Below, in pieces: positions 17,410 to 27,028 of a stretch of 64,000 bases of DNA. Position numbers and translations under genes: made by a program. The notes under the pieces were generated by a model. The model was not told the origin of the DNA, did not search any database, and saw nothing but the letters and a program-made list of their open reading frames with translations. Where the stretch lies: the NCBI RefSeq assembly GCF_004343585.1, contig NZ_SLYW01000003.1, positions 620,001 through 684,000 of the forward strand, read 5' to 3'. The first letter of the stretch is position 1. Each line of letters begins with the position of its first letter. This stretch comes from Neorhizobium sp. JUb45 (GTDB lineage: Bacteria; Pseudomonadota; Alphaproteobacteria; Rhizobiales; Rhizobiaceae).

Positions 17410-20400
17410 ATGTTTCTCACCCGCATCAGCGTCGGTCACCCCGTTTTCGCCACCATGATGATGGTGACGATCCTCGTGGTTGGCCTGTTCTCCTATTCGC
17501 GCCTCGGGGTCGACCAGTTCCCGGAAACCGACCTTCCTATCGTCGTCGTCGCCACCACCTATACCGGCGCCTCGCCGGCCTCGGTGGAAAGCGAAGTGTC
17601 ACGGCCGATCGAATCCTCGCTCAACACCATCGGCGGCATCGATACGATCACCTCGGAATCCTACGAGGGCCGTTCGATCGTCGTCGTGCAGTTCGAACTC
17701 GACGTGGACAGCCAAGTGGCCGCGCAGGAAGTGCGGGACCGCGTGGCGCGTCTGGAAGCCACTTTTCCGGACGAAGTCGACACGCCGCAGGTCACCCGCT
17801 TCAACCCGGATGACCAGCCGATCCTGTCGATCGCTGCCTCCTCCCCCACCCGCACGCTTTCGGAAATCACCACGCTTGCCAACCGCGTCATCACCAACCG
17901 GCTGAGCGTCATCGGCGGTGTCGGCCAGATTTCACTGGTCGGCGGCAGCGAGCGGCAGGTCCTCGTGGTGGTCGATCCCGACCGGCTGGAGGCTTATGGC
18001 GTCAGCGTTTCGACGATTATGGATGCCATTCGCCGCGAAAATCAGGACCGCGCCGCCGGCACACTGATCTCCGGCATCAACCAGCGCATCGTCACCGTCG
18101 AAGGCCGCATTCCCGATGCCGCGGGCTTCAACAGCATCATCGTGGCCCAGAGCGGCGGTTATCCCGTCTACCTCTCGGATGTCGCTTCCATTCTCGATAC
18201 CGGCGCCGAAATCACCAGCCGCGCTACCTATCAGGGCGCGCCGTCGCTCGGTCTCGATATCGTCAAGGTTCAAGGGGCCAACACCGTCGAGGTGGCTTCG
18301 GCCTTGCGCAAGGAAATCACCACTCTCAACACCGAGCTTGCCAAGGAAAATGTCGAGCTCACCATCACCCGCGACAATTCCCGCGCCATTGCCTCGCAGG
18401 TCTCGGAAGTGCAACGCACGCTGATCGAAGGCGGCGTGCTGACGGTGCTGATCGTCTTCGTTTTCCTCAACTCATGGCGCTCCACCGTCATTACCGGCCT
18501 GACGCTGCCGATCTCCGTCATCGGCACGTTCGCGGTCATTTATGCGCTCGGCTTCACCCTCAACACGATGACGCTGATGGCGCTGTCCCTGTCGATCGGC
18601 ATTCTCATCGATGACGCCATCGTCGTGCGTGAAAACATCACCCGCCATCTGCAAATGGGCAAGGACCACGTCAAGGCGGCACTGGATGGCACCAACGAGA
18701 TCGGCCTTGCCGTTCTCGCCACCACGCTATGCATCGTCGCGGTGTTTCTGCCTGTCGCCTTCATGGGCGGCCTGATCGGCCGCTTCTTCCTGCAATTCGG
18801 CGTCACCGTCGCCGCAGCAGTGATGATCTCGCTGTTCGTGTCCTTCACACTTGATCCGATGCTGTCGAGCGTCTGGCATGATCCGCAAAGCCAGAAGGGT
18901 GCCAAGCGCGGGTTTATCGGCCGCGCCGTCGAACGGTTCGATCACTGGTTCGAGGGATTGGCCGGGCGTTATCGTTCGCTCATCCACTGGACCTTCGACC
19001 ACCGCAAGACGACGATTGCCATCGTTGCCGCCATGTTCGTCGGAAGTCTGGCTCTGATCCCGCGCATCGGCGCCGAATTTCTGCCGCCTGCCGATCAGGG
19101 CGAAGTCAGCGTATCGCTGGAGGCAGCCCAGGGGTCCTCCCTCGATTATATGGCCGCGAAGGTCAGCCAGGTCGAAAAGGCACTGCGTGAATTCCCTTAT
19201 GTCTCGGCCACCTATTCCACCATCAATTCCGGCGGCGCGCGTGGCTTCAACCAGGCCAATGTCGCCGTGCAGCTGGTGCCGAATGCCGACCGCACCGTGA
19301 CGACGGCACAGAGCATCGATCCGATCCGCCAGCGGCTGGCCCGTATTGCCGGGTTGGAAATCTCCGTTGGCCAGTCCTCCGGCATGGGCGGCGCATCGAA
19401 ACCGCTGCAGCTTTCGATCCTCGGTGACGGCGATCAGGAACTGCGCCGCATCTCCGACCAGATCACCACAGCGCTTGCCGCAGTTCCGGGCGCAACGGAA
19501 GTGGAATCCTCGATTGAGAACGTCCGGCCGACCATCGCGGTCAGGGTACGCCGTGAAGCGGCAAGCGATCTCGGCGTGTCGATCTCCACGATCGGCGATA
19601 CGCTGCGGCCTCTTGTGGCCGGTGATGCGATCTCTGTGTGGAATGCGCCGGATGGCGAATCCTACGACGTGACGCTCCGTCTGCCGGCAACGGGCCGGCG
19701 CGACGCGGCGCAGCTGCGCAACCTCACCATTTCCACCGGCCGCACCGATGACGACGGCAAGCCGATCACCGTGCTGCTCGATCAGGTTGCCGATGTGGTG
19801 GAAAGCACGGCGCCGGACTCCATCACCCGCAAGGATCTTTCGCGCGAAGTGCGCATCTCCAGCAATATCGAAGGCCGTGCACTGGGTGACATCACGACAG
19901 ATCTCAATGCCGCCATCGCCAAGATGGATATCCCCGTCGGCTACCGCATCTCGTTTGGCGGCGATGCGGAAAACCTTGCCGAGAGCATGGGGTATGCCGT
20001 GCAGTCGCTCGTACTCGCCGTCATCTTCATCTACATCATCCTCGCTTCGCAGTTCGGCTCGTTCATCCAGCCGATCGCCATCATGATGACGCTGCCGCTA
20101 TCGCTGATCGGCGTGTTGCTCGGGCTGTTGTTCACCGGCTCGACGCTCAACATGTTTTCCATGATCGGCTTCATCATGCTGATGGGCCTCGTCACCAAGA
20201 ACGCCATCCTGCTGGTCGATTACTCCAATCTCGGCGTGCGCGATGGCAAGACCCTGCGCCAGAGCCTTGCCGATGCCGGCGCGGTGCGCCTGCGGCCGAT
20301 CATCATGACCACGCTTGCGATGATTTTCGGCATGCTGCCGATGGCGCTGGGGTTGGGCGAAGGCGGCGAACAGCGCGCTCCGATGGCGCATGCGGTGATC

Positions 20401-20556
20401 GGCGGGCTGATCTCCTCGACGCTGCTGACACTGGTCTTCGTGCCGGTGGTGCTGACCTATCTCGATGGCATGGGCCGCCGCGTGTCACGCTGGTTTTCGC
20501 ATTCCCCGGAAAAGCGCCCATCCACTCTGGCCGCACCGGATCAGAACCCTAATTAA
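17410..20556 (+). CDS. RND multidrug efflux permease
   Basis: A 1048-residue proton-driven pump of the HAE1 family, of full length. It has twelve predicted TM helices with two large periplasmic loops, an N-terminus typical of the family ([14 protein letters not shown]), the proton-relay Asp pair in TM4 ([14 protein letters not shown]) and the TM10 Lys ([11 protein letters not shown]). Subfamily similarity is to MdtB/MexK-like pumps. Located directly after its adaptor. Substrates cannot be read from the sequence. The outer-membrane partner is not in the window. Confidence 0.95.
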   Translation: MFLTRISVGHPVFATMMMVTILVVGLFSYSRLGVDQFPETDLPIVVVATTYTGASPASVESEVSRPIESSLNTIGGIDTITSESYEGRSIVVVQFELDVDSQVAAQEVRDRVARLEATFPDEVDTPQVTRFNPDDQPILSIAASSPTRTLSEITTLANRVITNRLSVIGGVGQISLVGGSERQVLVVVDPDRLEAYGVSVSTIMDAIRRENQDRAAGTLISGINQRIVTVEGRIPDAAGFNSIIVAQSGGYPVYLSDVASILDTGAEITSRATYQGAPSLGLDIVKVQGANTVEVASALRKEITTLNTELAKENVELTITRDNSRAIASQVSEVQRTLIEGGVLTVLIVFVFLNSWRSTVITGLTLPISVIGTFAVIYALGFTLNTMTLMALSLSIGILIDDAIVVRENITRHLQMGKDHVKAALDGTNEIGLAVLATTLCIVAVFLPVAFMGGLIGRFFLQFGVTVAAAVMISLFVSFTLDPMLSSVWHDPQSQKGAKRGFIGRAVERFDHWFEGLAGRYRSLIHWTFDHRKTTIAIVAAMFVGSLALIPRIGAEFLPPADQGEVSVSLEAAQGSSLDYMAAKVSQVEKALREFPYVSATYSTINSGGARGFNQANVAVQLVPNADRTVTTAQSIDPIRQRLARIAGLEISVGQSSGMGGASKPLQLSILGDGDQELRRISDQITTALAAVPGATEVESSIENVRPTIAVRVRREAASDLGVSISTIGDTLRPLVAGDAISVWNAPDGESYDVTLRLPATGRRDAAQLRNLTISTGRTDDDGKPITVLLDQVADVVESTAPDSITRKDLSREVRISSNIEGRALGDITTDLNAAIAKMDIPVGYRISFGGDAENLAESMGYAVQSLVLAVIFIYIILASQFGSFIQPIAIMMTLPLSLIGVLLGLLFTGSTLNMFSMIGFIMLMGLVTKNAILLVDYSNLGVRDGKTLRQSLADAGAVRLRPIIMTTLAMIFGMLPMALGLGEGGEQRAPMAHAVIGGLISSTLLTLVFVPVVLTYLDGMGRRVSRWFSHSPEKRPSTLAAPDQNPN

Positions 20557-20611
20557 GCGACCGCTGGCATATCCAAATCATTGTCAGGCTAGGGATTTTA
20601 AGGAAACACAG

Positions 20612-20992
20612 ATGAAGAAAATCGTTTTGACCGGTCTGGTGGCGCTCGGCTTTGTTGCGCCGGCTTTTGCGCAAGCCACCAACGAGCAGATGGAAATGGC
20701 CTATAACTCGGCCCGCAACCAACTAGGCGTCCTGAAATATTGCCAGAACGAAGGCCATATCGACGGCGCGGCCGTCACCGTACAGGGCAAGCTGATTGCG
20801 CTCATTCCGGCGCCGAGCGACACGACCAAGGGCGACGAAGCCGAAAAGATCGGCGAAAAAGGCACGATCGCCGCCATGGGTGTGAACCAGGAGCTCGCCG
20901 CGTCCGCCAACGCGCAGAATGTTACCGAAAAGCAGTTTTGCGATGTTGTCGCCAACGCCGTGAAGCAGGTCGGCGACCAGTTGCCGAAGTAA
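20612..20992 (+). CDS. small secreted protein, possibly of the pore-forming ESAT-6 annotated family
   Basis: A 126-residue exported protein. MKKIVLTGLVALGFVAPAFAQ is a clean Sec signal with an AxA-type cleavage near residue 20, and an AAGGAA ribosome site precedes the ATG. The mature part is helical with two Cys residues (KYCQNEG and QFCDVVA) that could form a disulfide. Similar alphaproteobacterial proteins are often database-labelled pore-forming ESAT-6 family; that label is from memory and is not proven here. The gap to the RND gene is only 55 bases, so it may be co-transcribed. Function unknown. Confidence 0.8.
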   Translation: MKKIVLTGLVALGFVAPAFAQATNEQMEMAYNSARNQLGVLKYCQNEGHIDGAAVTVQGKLIALIPAPSDTTKGDEAEKIGEKGTIAAMGVNQELAASANAQNVTEKQFCDVVANAVKQVGDQLPK

Positions 20993-21049
20993 GTTTTTCT
21001 GGCCCTGCCCACTTCTTGCATTGTCGAGGAGGGGAACGGATATCGGACA

Positions 21050-21185
21050 AGTCCCCCTCTGGCCTGCCGGCCATCTCCCCCACAAGGGGGGAGAAAACTT
21101 GCGGCAACCACCTGCCCCAACTGAGCCAAAACGGATCGGCCGGGTTAAGCCCCTCCCCCTTGTGGGGAGGGGTTTGGGGCGGGGT
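21050..21185. repeat. RIME-like palindromic intergenic element
   Basis: Two strong palindromic units: TCTCCCC (21074-21080) with GGGGAGA (21088-21094), preceded by GGCCtgccGGCC, and CCCCTCCCC (21150-21158) with GGGGAGGGG (21164-21172). This composition matches the RIME mosaic repeats scattered in intergenic DNA of rhizobia. It lies downstream of the small secreted protein gene, where the hairpins could stabilise or terminate the transcript. Confidence 0.75.
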
Positions 21186-21235
21186 CTTTCGTCCTAAATA
21201 AGAAGGCCTTGCTTAGACGCGACACAATGTTCAGA

Positions 21236-21267
21236 CGACCGGTCGGCAAACGCCGCCGGTCGTTTTT
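21236..21267 (+). terminator. strong intrinsic terminator with no obvious gene directly upstream
   Basis: CGACCGG-T-CGGC pairs with GCCGCCGGTCG around an AAAC loop (stem about 11 bp with one bulged T), followed by TTTTT. It lies about 240 bases after the secreted-protein stop and beyond the RIME repeats. It either ends a long transcript or ends a short RNA starting after 21185. Confidence 0.65.
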
Positions 21268-21401
21268 CGTTTAGGACAGGTTTGCTGTAATGATGGGCAA
21301 ACTGCCCATGCGACATGCATGCCGCTTGTTTCCGGCAGGACGGCCGCATAAAGCATGCAACGAAGTGGATGCCGGGCATTCCGGCCAACAAGGAGAGCGG
21401 C

Positions 21402-22037
21402 GTGCTGACCCTTCTGGACTATGCGGGCGTCGTCGTTTTTGCAGCCGCCGGCGCGCTTGCCGCGTCGCGCAAACAGCTCGATATCATCGGTTTTCTGTTC
21501 TTCGCGGCCGTGACCGGCGTTGGCGGCGGAACGCTGCGCGACCTCATTCTCGGCAGGCTGCCGGTCTTCTGGGTCAAGGAACCCGCCTATATTATCGTCT
21601 GTGTGGCGACGGGCTTTCTGGTCTTCTTCTCCGCCCATCTTGTCGAGTGGCGCTACAAGCTGCTGCTCTGGCTCGATGCGCTTGGCCTTGCCGCCTATAG
21701 CGTCATGGGTGCGCTTATCGGCCTTGAAACCACGGGCTCCCCCATTATCGCCATCGTCACCGGCATGCTGACCGCCACCTGCGGCGGTGTACTGCGCGAT
21801 ATTCTGGCCGATGAACCGTCTGTTCTGTTGCGTCCGGAAATCTACATATCGGCAGCTCTTGCCGGTGCCGGCATCTTCGTTCTCTGCCAGTCTCTCGACA
21901 TGTCTCTTTACGCCAGCGCCGCAGCGGGTTTTGCCGCCGCTTTCGCGTTGCGCGGCGGTGCGCTTTATTACGGCTGGACCATACCGCGTTATCGCCCACG
22001 CCCCGGACGTGATCCGGATGATGCCTTAAAGAAATAA
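21402..22037 (+). CDS. TRIC/UPF0126-family membrane channel protein
   Basis: A 211-residue inner-membrane protein of the UPF0126 (YicG) family, the prokaryotic relatives of trimeric intracellular cation channels. Two tandem repeats are clear, each with its glycine/Arg-Asp motif: GVGGGTLRDLILGR in the first and TCGGVLRDILADE in the second. About seven hydrophobic helices. The GTG at 21402 is chosen because AAGGAG lies at the right distance and the protein then starts with LTLLDYAGVVVFAAAGALAASRK; an upstream ATG would add a non-family extension. Potassium or other monovalent cation conduction is the family's proposed role. Confidence 0.88.
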   Translation: MLTLLDYAGVVVFAAAGALAASRKQLDIIGFLFFAAVTGVGGGTLRDLILGRLPVFWVKEPAYIIVCVATGFLVFFSAHLVEWRYKLLLWLDALGLAAYSVMGALIGLETTGSPIIAIVTGMLTATCGGVLRDILADEPSVLLRPEIYISAALAGAGIFVLCQSLDMSLYASAAAGFAAAFALRGGALYYGWTIPRYRPRPGRDPDDALKK

Positions 22038-22123
22038 AAAGCAATGGCAAGGTCGGGAACAGATGAACCAAAAACGCACCTGCGCGTTATAGGGCTGAAA
22101 TTGTTCCAGCAAAGGACCTGAAA

Positions 22124-22282
22124 TTGGACGTTATTCGTATTCTTTTCGCTATTTTCCTGCCACCCGTCGGCGTTTTTCTGCAGGTCGGCCTCGGGCTTCA
22201 TTTCTGGCTGAACATCCTGCTCACCCTGTGCGGATACATTCCCGGCATCATCCACGCCATCTGGGTCATCGTGAAGAAGTAA
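22124..22282 (+). CDS. Pmp3/YqaE (UPF0057) small membrane protein
   Basis: A 52-residue hydrophobic protein starting with TTG (AAAGGA ribosome site 10 bases before). It reads MDVIRILFAIFLPPVGVFLQ, then NILLTLCGYIPGIIHAIWVI, the two-helix pattern with PPVGV and GYIPGIIHA typical of the family. Such proteins sit in the cytoplasmic membrane and are often induced by salt or cold stress. Probably its own transcription unit, ended by the terminator right after it. Confidence 0.85.
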   Translation: MDVIRILFAIFLPPVGVFLQVGLGLHFWLNILLTLCGYIPGIIHAIWVIVKK

Positions 22283-22288
22283 ACAAAC

Positions 22289-22320
22289 GCCGGTGCGGCG
22301 CGATCTGCACCGGCATTTTC
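22289..22320 (+). terminator. intrinsic terminator after the Pmp3-family gene
   Basis: GCCGGTGC (22289-22296) pairs with GCACCGGC (22307-22314), followed by ATTTTC, 7 bases after the stop codon. The AT-rich stretch from here to about 22627 shows no convincing gene. Confidence 0.7.
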
Positions 22321-22627
22321 ACGCTCTGCCGGCTCCGTTCCGAGATATTCAACGCGAGTTCGAGCCACTTATACGTGACAAAATCCAATTATATTCTGTA
22401 AACGCGTATTTTTACGGAATAACGAGTACATATCATCTTAAAAGAGCGGTGAGATAACCGCAATTATTGCCTGTTATAAATTGTACATCATTGATTTCAT
22501 TGGAAAAACAAAACCACCTTTTTTGGTAATGTTTACTTGGTGCGTTTCGCGCCGAGTACAGCTGCGTTATTTGTGAAGTGCGAAATGATTCGCGTGAATA
22601 TTGGCTAGATGATTTAGCGAGGCTGCT

Positions 22628-22846
22628 TTGAACGAGCAAAGTAGTACAATTGAGTCCTGGGCTTTCCAGAGAGCACACCAGATCGTGGTTCACCAGGGTC
22701 TGAGTCTTGTCGATGCGGCACAGTCGCTCGACCACAAGCGTACCAGCAACCATACCTATGCATTGCGGCAGGCGATTTCCGATTGCCTGCTGGAAGCCCT
22801 GAAACACGGCCTCGGCCGCCAGGGACCCGAAGAAGTCATACAGTAA
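22628..22846 (+). CDS. hypothetical 72-residue protein
   Basis: A short frame from a TTG start. The product is predicted helical and polar (SWAFQRAHQIVVHQGL, then YALRQAISDCLLEALKHGLG), with no signal or membrane segment. Codon choice improves in GC3 relative to the AT-rich surroundings, which favours coding, but there is no strong ribosome site. It could equally be a chance frame. Confidence 0.4.
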   Translation: MNEQSSTIESWAFQRAHQIVVHQGLSLVDAAQSLDHKRTSNHTYALRQAISDCLLEALKHGLGRQGPEEVIQ

Positions 22847-22981
22847 AATCCCGGAAATACCGGCGGGCGCGAAATTTTGGTTGATGATCACCGTTATGTG
22901 ACACGGTGCTGACACCAAGGTCTCGCGCCGCCTGTCTTCTGTGTTACTCTTCTAATAGATTAACGCAGTGACGGGGTTGAA

Positions 22982-23758
22982 ATGCTGGTCACCTTTGCGA
23001 TGCTCATGGGGCTTTCCGCCTCTCCCAATCTCACGGCTGCAACAGCGGGCGGTGAGGTGGATGTCGAACTAGCGCTTGCCGTCGATGTCTCGCGCTCGAT
23101 GGATTACGAAGAAGTACGGATCCAGCGACAGGGTTATGTCGAAGCACTCTCCCATCCTGAATTCATCAACGCCGTCAAAGGTGGAATGCTCGGACGCGTC
23201 GCCATCAGCTATTACGAATGGGCCGGCGAAGTCGATGAAGCCTCGGTCATAGACTGGCAGATCATCGAGACGGAAGCGGACGCCAAGGCGTTTGCCGACA
23301 AGATCGCCGCGCGCCCGGTCGCCACCCAGCGCCGCACATCGATCTCCGCGGCGATCGGTTATGGTGCGACATCGATCATCGCCAACGATTATCGCGGTAT
23401 GCGGCAGGTCATCGATGTATCGGGCGACGGGCCGAACAATATAGGCGTGCCGGTGCTGCCCGTGCGCGACAAGGCTATCGAAGCCGGGATTGTCATCAAT
23501 GGTCTCGCCATCATGCTGCGCCCTTCCGGCACGGCGGGTGGATTGGACCGTTATTATTCCGACTGCGTGGCCGGCGGACCCGGCTCCTTTGTCCTGCCCG
23601 TGCACAAAATCGAGGATTTCGCCACGGCCGTGCGCCGCAAGATGGTGATGGAGGTCAGCAACATTTCCCCCTCACCTCAAATGCACAGGATCGCAGCCGA
23701 GCCGAAGGCCGACTGTCTTTCCGGCGAGCGGCAATGGCAGGATTTTCTCGATCGCTAA
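22982..23758 (+). CDS. DUF1194 von Willebrand factor A-like protein
   Basis: A 258-residue DUF1194 protein. After a short N-terminal signal-like segment, a vWA fold begins with a MIDAS-type DVSRSM at about residue 36; downstream are ISAAIGYGATSI and VIDVSGDGPNN, which supply the remaining metal-site residues. The protein is probably exported and binds a divalent metal to mediate protein contacts. The start may be further upstream, since the signal is short. Partners unknown; nearby genes give no hint. Confidence 0.82.
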   Translation: MLVTFAMLMGLSASPNLTAATAGGEVDVELALAVDVSRSMDYEEVRIQRQGYVEALSHPEFINAVKGGMLGRVAISYYEWAGEVDEASVIDWQIIETEADAKAFADKIAARPVATQRRTSISAAIGYGATSIIANDYRGMRQVIDVSGDGPNNIGVPVLPVRDKAIEAGIVINGLAIMLRPSGTAGGLDRYYSDCVAGGPGSFVLPVHKIEDFATAVRRKMVMEVSNISPSPQMHRIAAEPKADCLSGERQWQDFLDR

Positions 23759-23772
23759 TGACAGAGCATCTG

Positions 23773-24555
23773 TCAGCGCAAAAGCCCCTGCCCGCCATCG
23801 ATATAGATCGGCACGCCGGTGATGTGTCTTGAACGCGGCGACGCAAGGAACTGCACGAGATCGGCGACATCCTCGCTGCGGCCAGGCCTGCCATCGCTGA
23901 TCGGCACCTGCCCCGCCGGCCACTCCACCGGGATCGCCGTCTCTTCCGCATGTCGCTGGCGTGTATTGTCCTCGATACTGGTCTCGATCTCGCCGGGGCA
24001 GATCGCGTTGACGCGGATGTGGTGTTTTCCAAGCTCCAGCGCCAGCTGCTGCACCATCGCCACCTGCCCTGCCTTGGTCGCGGCATAGGCGGTCGCGCCG
24101 GGTGTCGTGAATGTACGGTTTCCGTTGATCGACGAAATGACGATGATCGAGCCACCGCCCTGTGATTTCAGATGCGGCACGGTGGTATGCAGTGTGAGAT
24201 AGGTGCCTCGCAGATTGACCGAAATCGTTTTGTCCCATTCCTCGGGCTTGAGATCGTCGATCGGCGCCCAGACGCCATTGATGCCCGCATTGGCGACCAC
24301 GATATCCAGCTGTCCATAGGTCGTCACAAGCTCATCGACGGCGCGACGCATATCACCCTCCGAAGCCACGTCTGCTTCCAGAACCAGCGCCTGCCCGCCC
24401 GCATCGACGATTTCCGTTACCGTCCTTTCGATCTCGGATCGCGTGTGACCGAGAATACCTACCTTGGCCCCCTGCCCGGCCAGCATGATCGCTGCCGCCT
24501 TGCCGATGCCGGAACCCGCGCCGGTTACCAGCGCCACCTGAGATTTCAGCTCCAT
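23773..24555 (-). CDS. short-chain dehydrogenase/reductase
   Basis: A classical SDR of 260 residues: cofactor motif TGAGSGIG, NAG motif (VVANAGING), catalytic Ser in VISSINGN and YxxxK in AYAATKAG, then the PG motif (CPGEIETSI). It oxidises or reduces a hydroxyl/keto group with NAD(P). It lies 77 bases after tcuB in the same orientation and could belong to the same transcript, but tricarballylate operons do not usually carry an SDR. Substrate unknown. Confidence 0.9.
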   Translation of the reverse strand: MELKSQVALVTGAGSGIGKAAAIMLAGQGAKVGILGHTRSEIERTVTEIVDAGGQALVLEADVASEGDMRRAVDELVTTYGQLDIVVANAGINGVWAPIDDLKPEEWDKTISVNLRGTYLTLHTTVPHLKSQGGGSIIVISSINGNRTFTTPGATAYAATKAGQVAMVQQLALELGKHHIRVNAICPGEIETSIEDNTRQRHAEETAIPVEWPAGQVPISDGRPGRSEDVADLVQFLASPRSRHITGVPIYIDGGQGLLR

Positions 24556-24631
24556 GAAAGATCCTTTCGCCGCAGTGCAACCTTTCACCGCCAACGAAAG
24601 AAATCTGCCAAGGTTCCGCGAGTGACCCAGA

Positions 24632-25651
24632 TCAGCCGTGCCGCCGCTCCATTGCGGCCCGCAGCAACGCGGCTGCCCGGTACGCGCCGTGTGCCAGCTT
24701 GCCGGTCGAGATAAACAGGAAGAGGCTAAGCACCGCGCCGAAATGGATGGCGAGCAGCATGCCCATCATCATCGTCTCGCGCCATATCAGCAACGCAAAA
24801 CCGCTGACCGAAACCAGCATCAGCAAAGCCAGCAACATGTAGCCGCCGGCGGTCTGAGCCTGCCGCCGCCGGTCACGCCGCAACCTGCTCCACCACAAAC
24901 CGCCGCAGCCGAACATCATCAGGCTACCACCGATGCTGCCGAGAACGACTGGCAGGCTGGTCATCGGATAGGGCGCCTGAAGACCAATGCTGTGGTGATA
25001 GACGGTCGCGACCGCAGTCGAGCCAAAGCAGAAACCAAAGCCGGTGACCAGACCATGATGCGCCCATCGCCGCATTCCGCCATGATCACAAGCAATGCCG
25101 CCACCCTCCAGATTGCGCAGGGTCAGACTGTCGGCCAGCGCCGTCATGATCGCACCACGCGGATTACCGCCGCCACTGCTGCGCCAAAAGCGGAAGATCC
25201 CGAAGCCAAGGGCAGCAAGTGAACTCATGAGCGCGATGCCGGCACCAATGCTCAGAACCGACCAGGGCAGCACTACGTAAAAGGCACCGGGCCCCAGATG
25301 CCGGGCAAACAGGATATCCGATGGCACGAGGAGGAATGTCATCAGCGGCGCCAGCGGCACAAAAAGCAATGTTAGCCACGACCATATCTTCGGCCACAAC
25401 TGCGACCGCACATCGGCAAGATTTTTCGGTGGATCGATCTCAAAAACATGCGGCGGGGCATATTGGCATGCTTCGAGACAATTGCCGCAATCGTGGCAGA
25501 GATGGGCGAGATAGGTGATGTCGCCATCCAAAAGCTGCGGCCGCCTGCCCGCGGCGCGGAACATTTCGCAAAAGCCGCTGCAGTAATCGCAGACGATGCA
25601 GATGGCGAGCATCCGCCGGGCTTCGTCCGACAGGGTTTCATCCAAGCGCAT
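24632..25651 (-). CDS. tcuB: TcuB-like 4Fe-4S membrane electron-transfer protein
   Basis: A 339-residue protein that takes electrons from the flavoprotein TcuA to the membrane. The N-terminal part has two ferredoxin-like clusters (CIVCDYCSGFC and CHDCGNCLEAC), followed by a hydrophobic domain with about six TM helices and several His residues for haem. The ATG at 25651 has GAGGAGG 9 bases upstream and overlaps the end of tcuA by about 14 bases, so translation is coupled. Known family role: reoxidation of TcuA during tricarballylate or citrate-analogue use. Confidence 0.87.
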   Translation of the reverse strand: MRLDETLSDEARRMLAICIVCDYCSGFCEMFRAAGRRPQLLDGDITYLAHLCHDCGNCLEACQYAPPHVFEIDPPKNLADVRSQLWPKIWSWLTLLFVPLAPLMTFLLVPSDILFARHLGPGAFYVVLPWSVLSIGAGIALMSSLAALGFGIFRFWRSSGGGNPRGAIMTALADSLTLRNLEGGGIACDHGGMRRWAHHGLVTGFGFCFGSTAVATVYHHSIGLQAPYPMTSLPVVLGSIGGSLMMFGCGGLWWSRLRRDRRRQAQTAGGYMLLALLMLVSVSGFALLIWRETMMMGMLLAIHFGAVLSLFLFISTGKLAHGAYRAAALLRAAMERRHG

Positions 25652-26858
25652 GACGGGCTGCCTCCTCACCTGCGATACGCCCGAAGACAGCGCTGATCGT
25701 CAGCGCCGTGCCGGAGAGATAACCGATGTGCAGAACCGCCGGCGCCATGATTGCACCTGCCGCGAACAGATTTTTGCTCACCGAACCATCGCCCATTTTC
25801 ACCCGAGCACGCGTATCGACCCGCAGACCATGGCAGGAAAAGGTCAGCCCCGACACGACCGGATAAGCAAAAAACGGCGCTTTTCTCACCCGGCCGGATT
25901 GCCGCGCCGAGCAGGAAAGAGCCGCGAAATCGACCTCGATCAACGCGGCCATCTCGCCAAGATTTGCCGCACGGATGGGCTCGAAGGCCAACCGGGGCAT
26001 CGCTGCCATGCCTCCCGCATCGAGAACAAGCGTTGCGCTGGGCACCGGCAAGGCGGCAATCGTCTGCCCCCAAATCGAATAGCGCCGGGACCCGACAATC
26101 GCCGTCTCGTCGGCAAACCGTCTGCCTTGCGCATCGACCATCATCCCGAATTGCATGCCATCGATGCGCGTCACGATCCCTCCGTCATGGCGGGGTGAGC
26201 GGGCGTCGACGGCAACCAGATGTACCGCCCCCGAGACGCCGGCCACCGCAGCCCCTGCCCGGATCAAGCCTTCCATCGGTGCGCCCACATTGAACGGCGT
26301 ACCGCGATTGATGAACCGCTGCCGGGCATCGGCCTGATCACCTCCACAGCACAGAACCACTGCTGCAGATGGCAACTCACAAAGGGTATCGATGTCCCAT
26401 GGCGTCTCGTAGCTGACCGCAATACCAAGCGCCTCGATCCTTGCATAAAGTGCGTTGGTTGCCGCCTTTCCACCGCCCAGAAAGAACGCCGTCCTGCGGG
26501 AAAACGGGATATGTTTCGTCTGGAAAACCACGCCCTGGTCGGCAAGCCATTCGCCGAGATCAGCCGCGCGGGACGCCAGCATATCGATCAATGCGGCATC
26601 CCCATCTCCACGCGAGACCTCGGTCAGCTCCCGAGCAAATTCCTCGACCGGGTAAATGCCCGGAGAATAGGAACTGATGCCATCGTGCGGGATGCGGATA
26701 TTGCGGGCATGGCGCAGATTGCCACCGCGCATATGCCGGGGAGACGCTTCCAGAATCCGCACCGTCGCACCCGCCTTTTGCGCTGATATGGCCGCACACA
26801 AGCCGGCCATTCCGCCGCCGACGACCAGCACCTCCGCCTTGGACGGAGGCGGCCTCAT
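25638..26858 (-). CDS. tcuA: TcuA-like FAD-dependent tricarballylate dehydrogenase
   Basis: A flavoprotein of the fumarate reductase/succinate dehydrogenase superfamily, about 406 residues, oxidising tricarballylate to cis-aconitate in the founding family. It has the FAD motif VLVVGGGMAGLCAAISAQKAG and the family segment RGGNLRHARN, close to the RGGNSRHTRN of TcuA. The end has NLFAAGAIMAPAV and GRIAGEEAARHA. Start uncertain: 26858 or 26900, neither with a good ribosome site. No TcuC transporter or TcuR regulator is nearby, so the real substrate may differ. Confidence 0.8.
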   Translation of the reverse strand: MRPPPSKAEVLVVGGGMAGLCAAISAQKAGATVRILEASPRHMRGGNLRHARNIRIPHDGISSYSPGIYPVEEFARELTEVSRGDGDAALIDMLASRAADLGEWLADQGVVFQTKHIPFSRRTAFFLGGGKAATNALYARIEALGIAVSYETPWDIDTLCELPSAAVVLCCGGDQADARQRFINRGTPFNVGAPMEGLIRAGAAVAGVSGAVHLVAVDARSPRHDGGIVTRIDGMQFGMMVDAQGRRFADETAIVGSRRYSIWGQTIAALPVPSATLVLDAGGMAAMPRLAFEPIRAANLGEMAALIEVDFAALSCSARQSGRVRKAPFFAYPVVSGLTFSCHGLRVDTRARVKMGDGSVSKNLFAAGAIMAPAVLHIGYLSGTALTISAVFGRIAGEEAARHALG

Positions 26859-26919
26859 GCCTGAAAACGGCCCGCATTTCGCTCGGTGCGGCGCAGCCAT
26901 TCGGATGAAATTTGAAAAA

Positions 26920-26935
26920 GTTGCCAGCTGACAAC
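26920..26935. promoter_or_regulatory. parS-like RepB site 1
   Basis: GTTGCCAGCTGACAAC matches the perfect palindrome inside repB (30957) except for one base in the right arm. It lies between the tcuA start and the end of the DUF1612 gene. Confidence 0.65.
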
Positions 26936-27028
26936 TCTGGAATAATCGGACTTCATGAGCCCTATCTGACCTAAACGGGGTAGCCTGTCCTTGACATCAA
27001 ACAAGCTCCCGACGGGCCAAAGCCCGCA

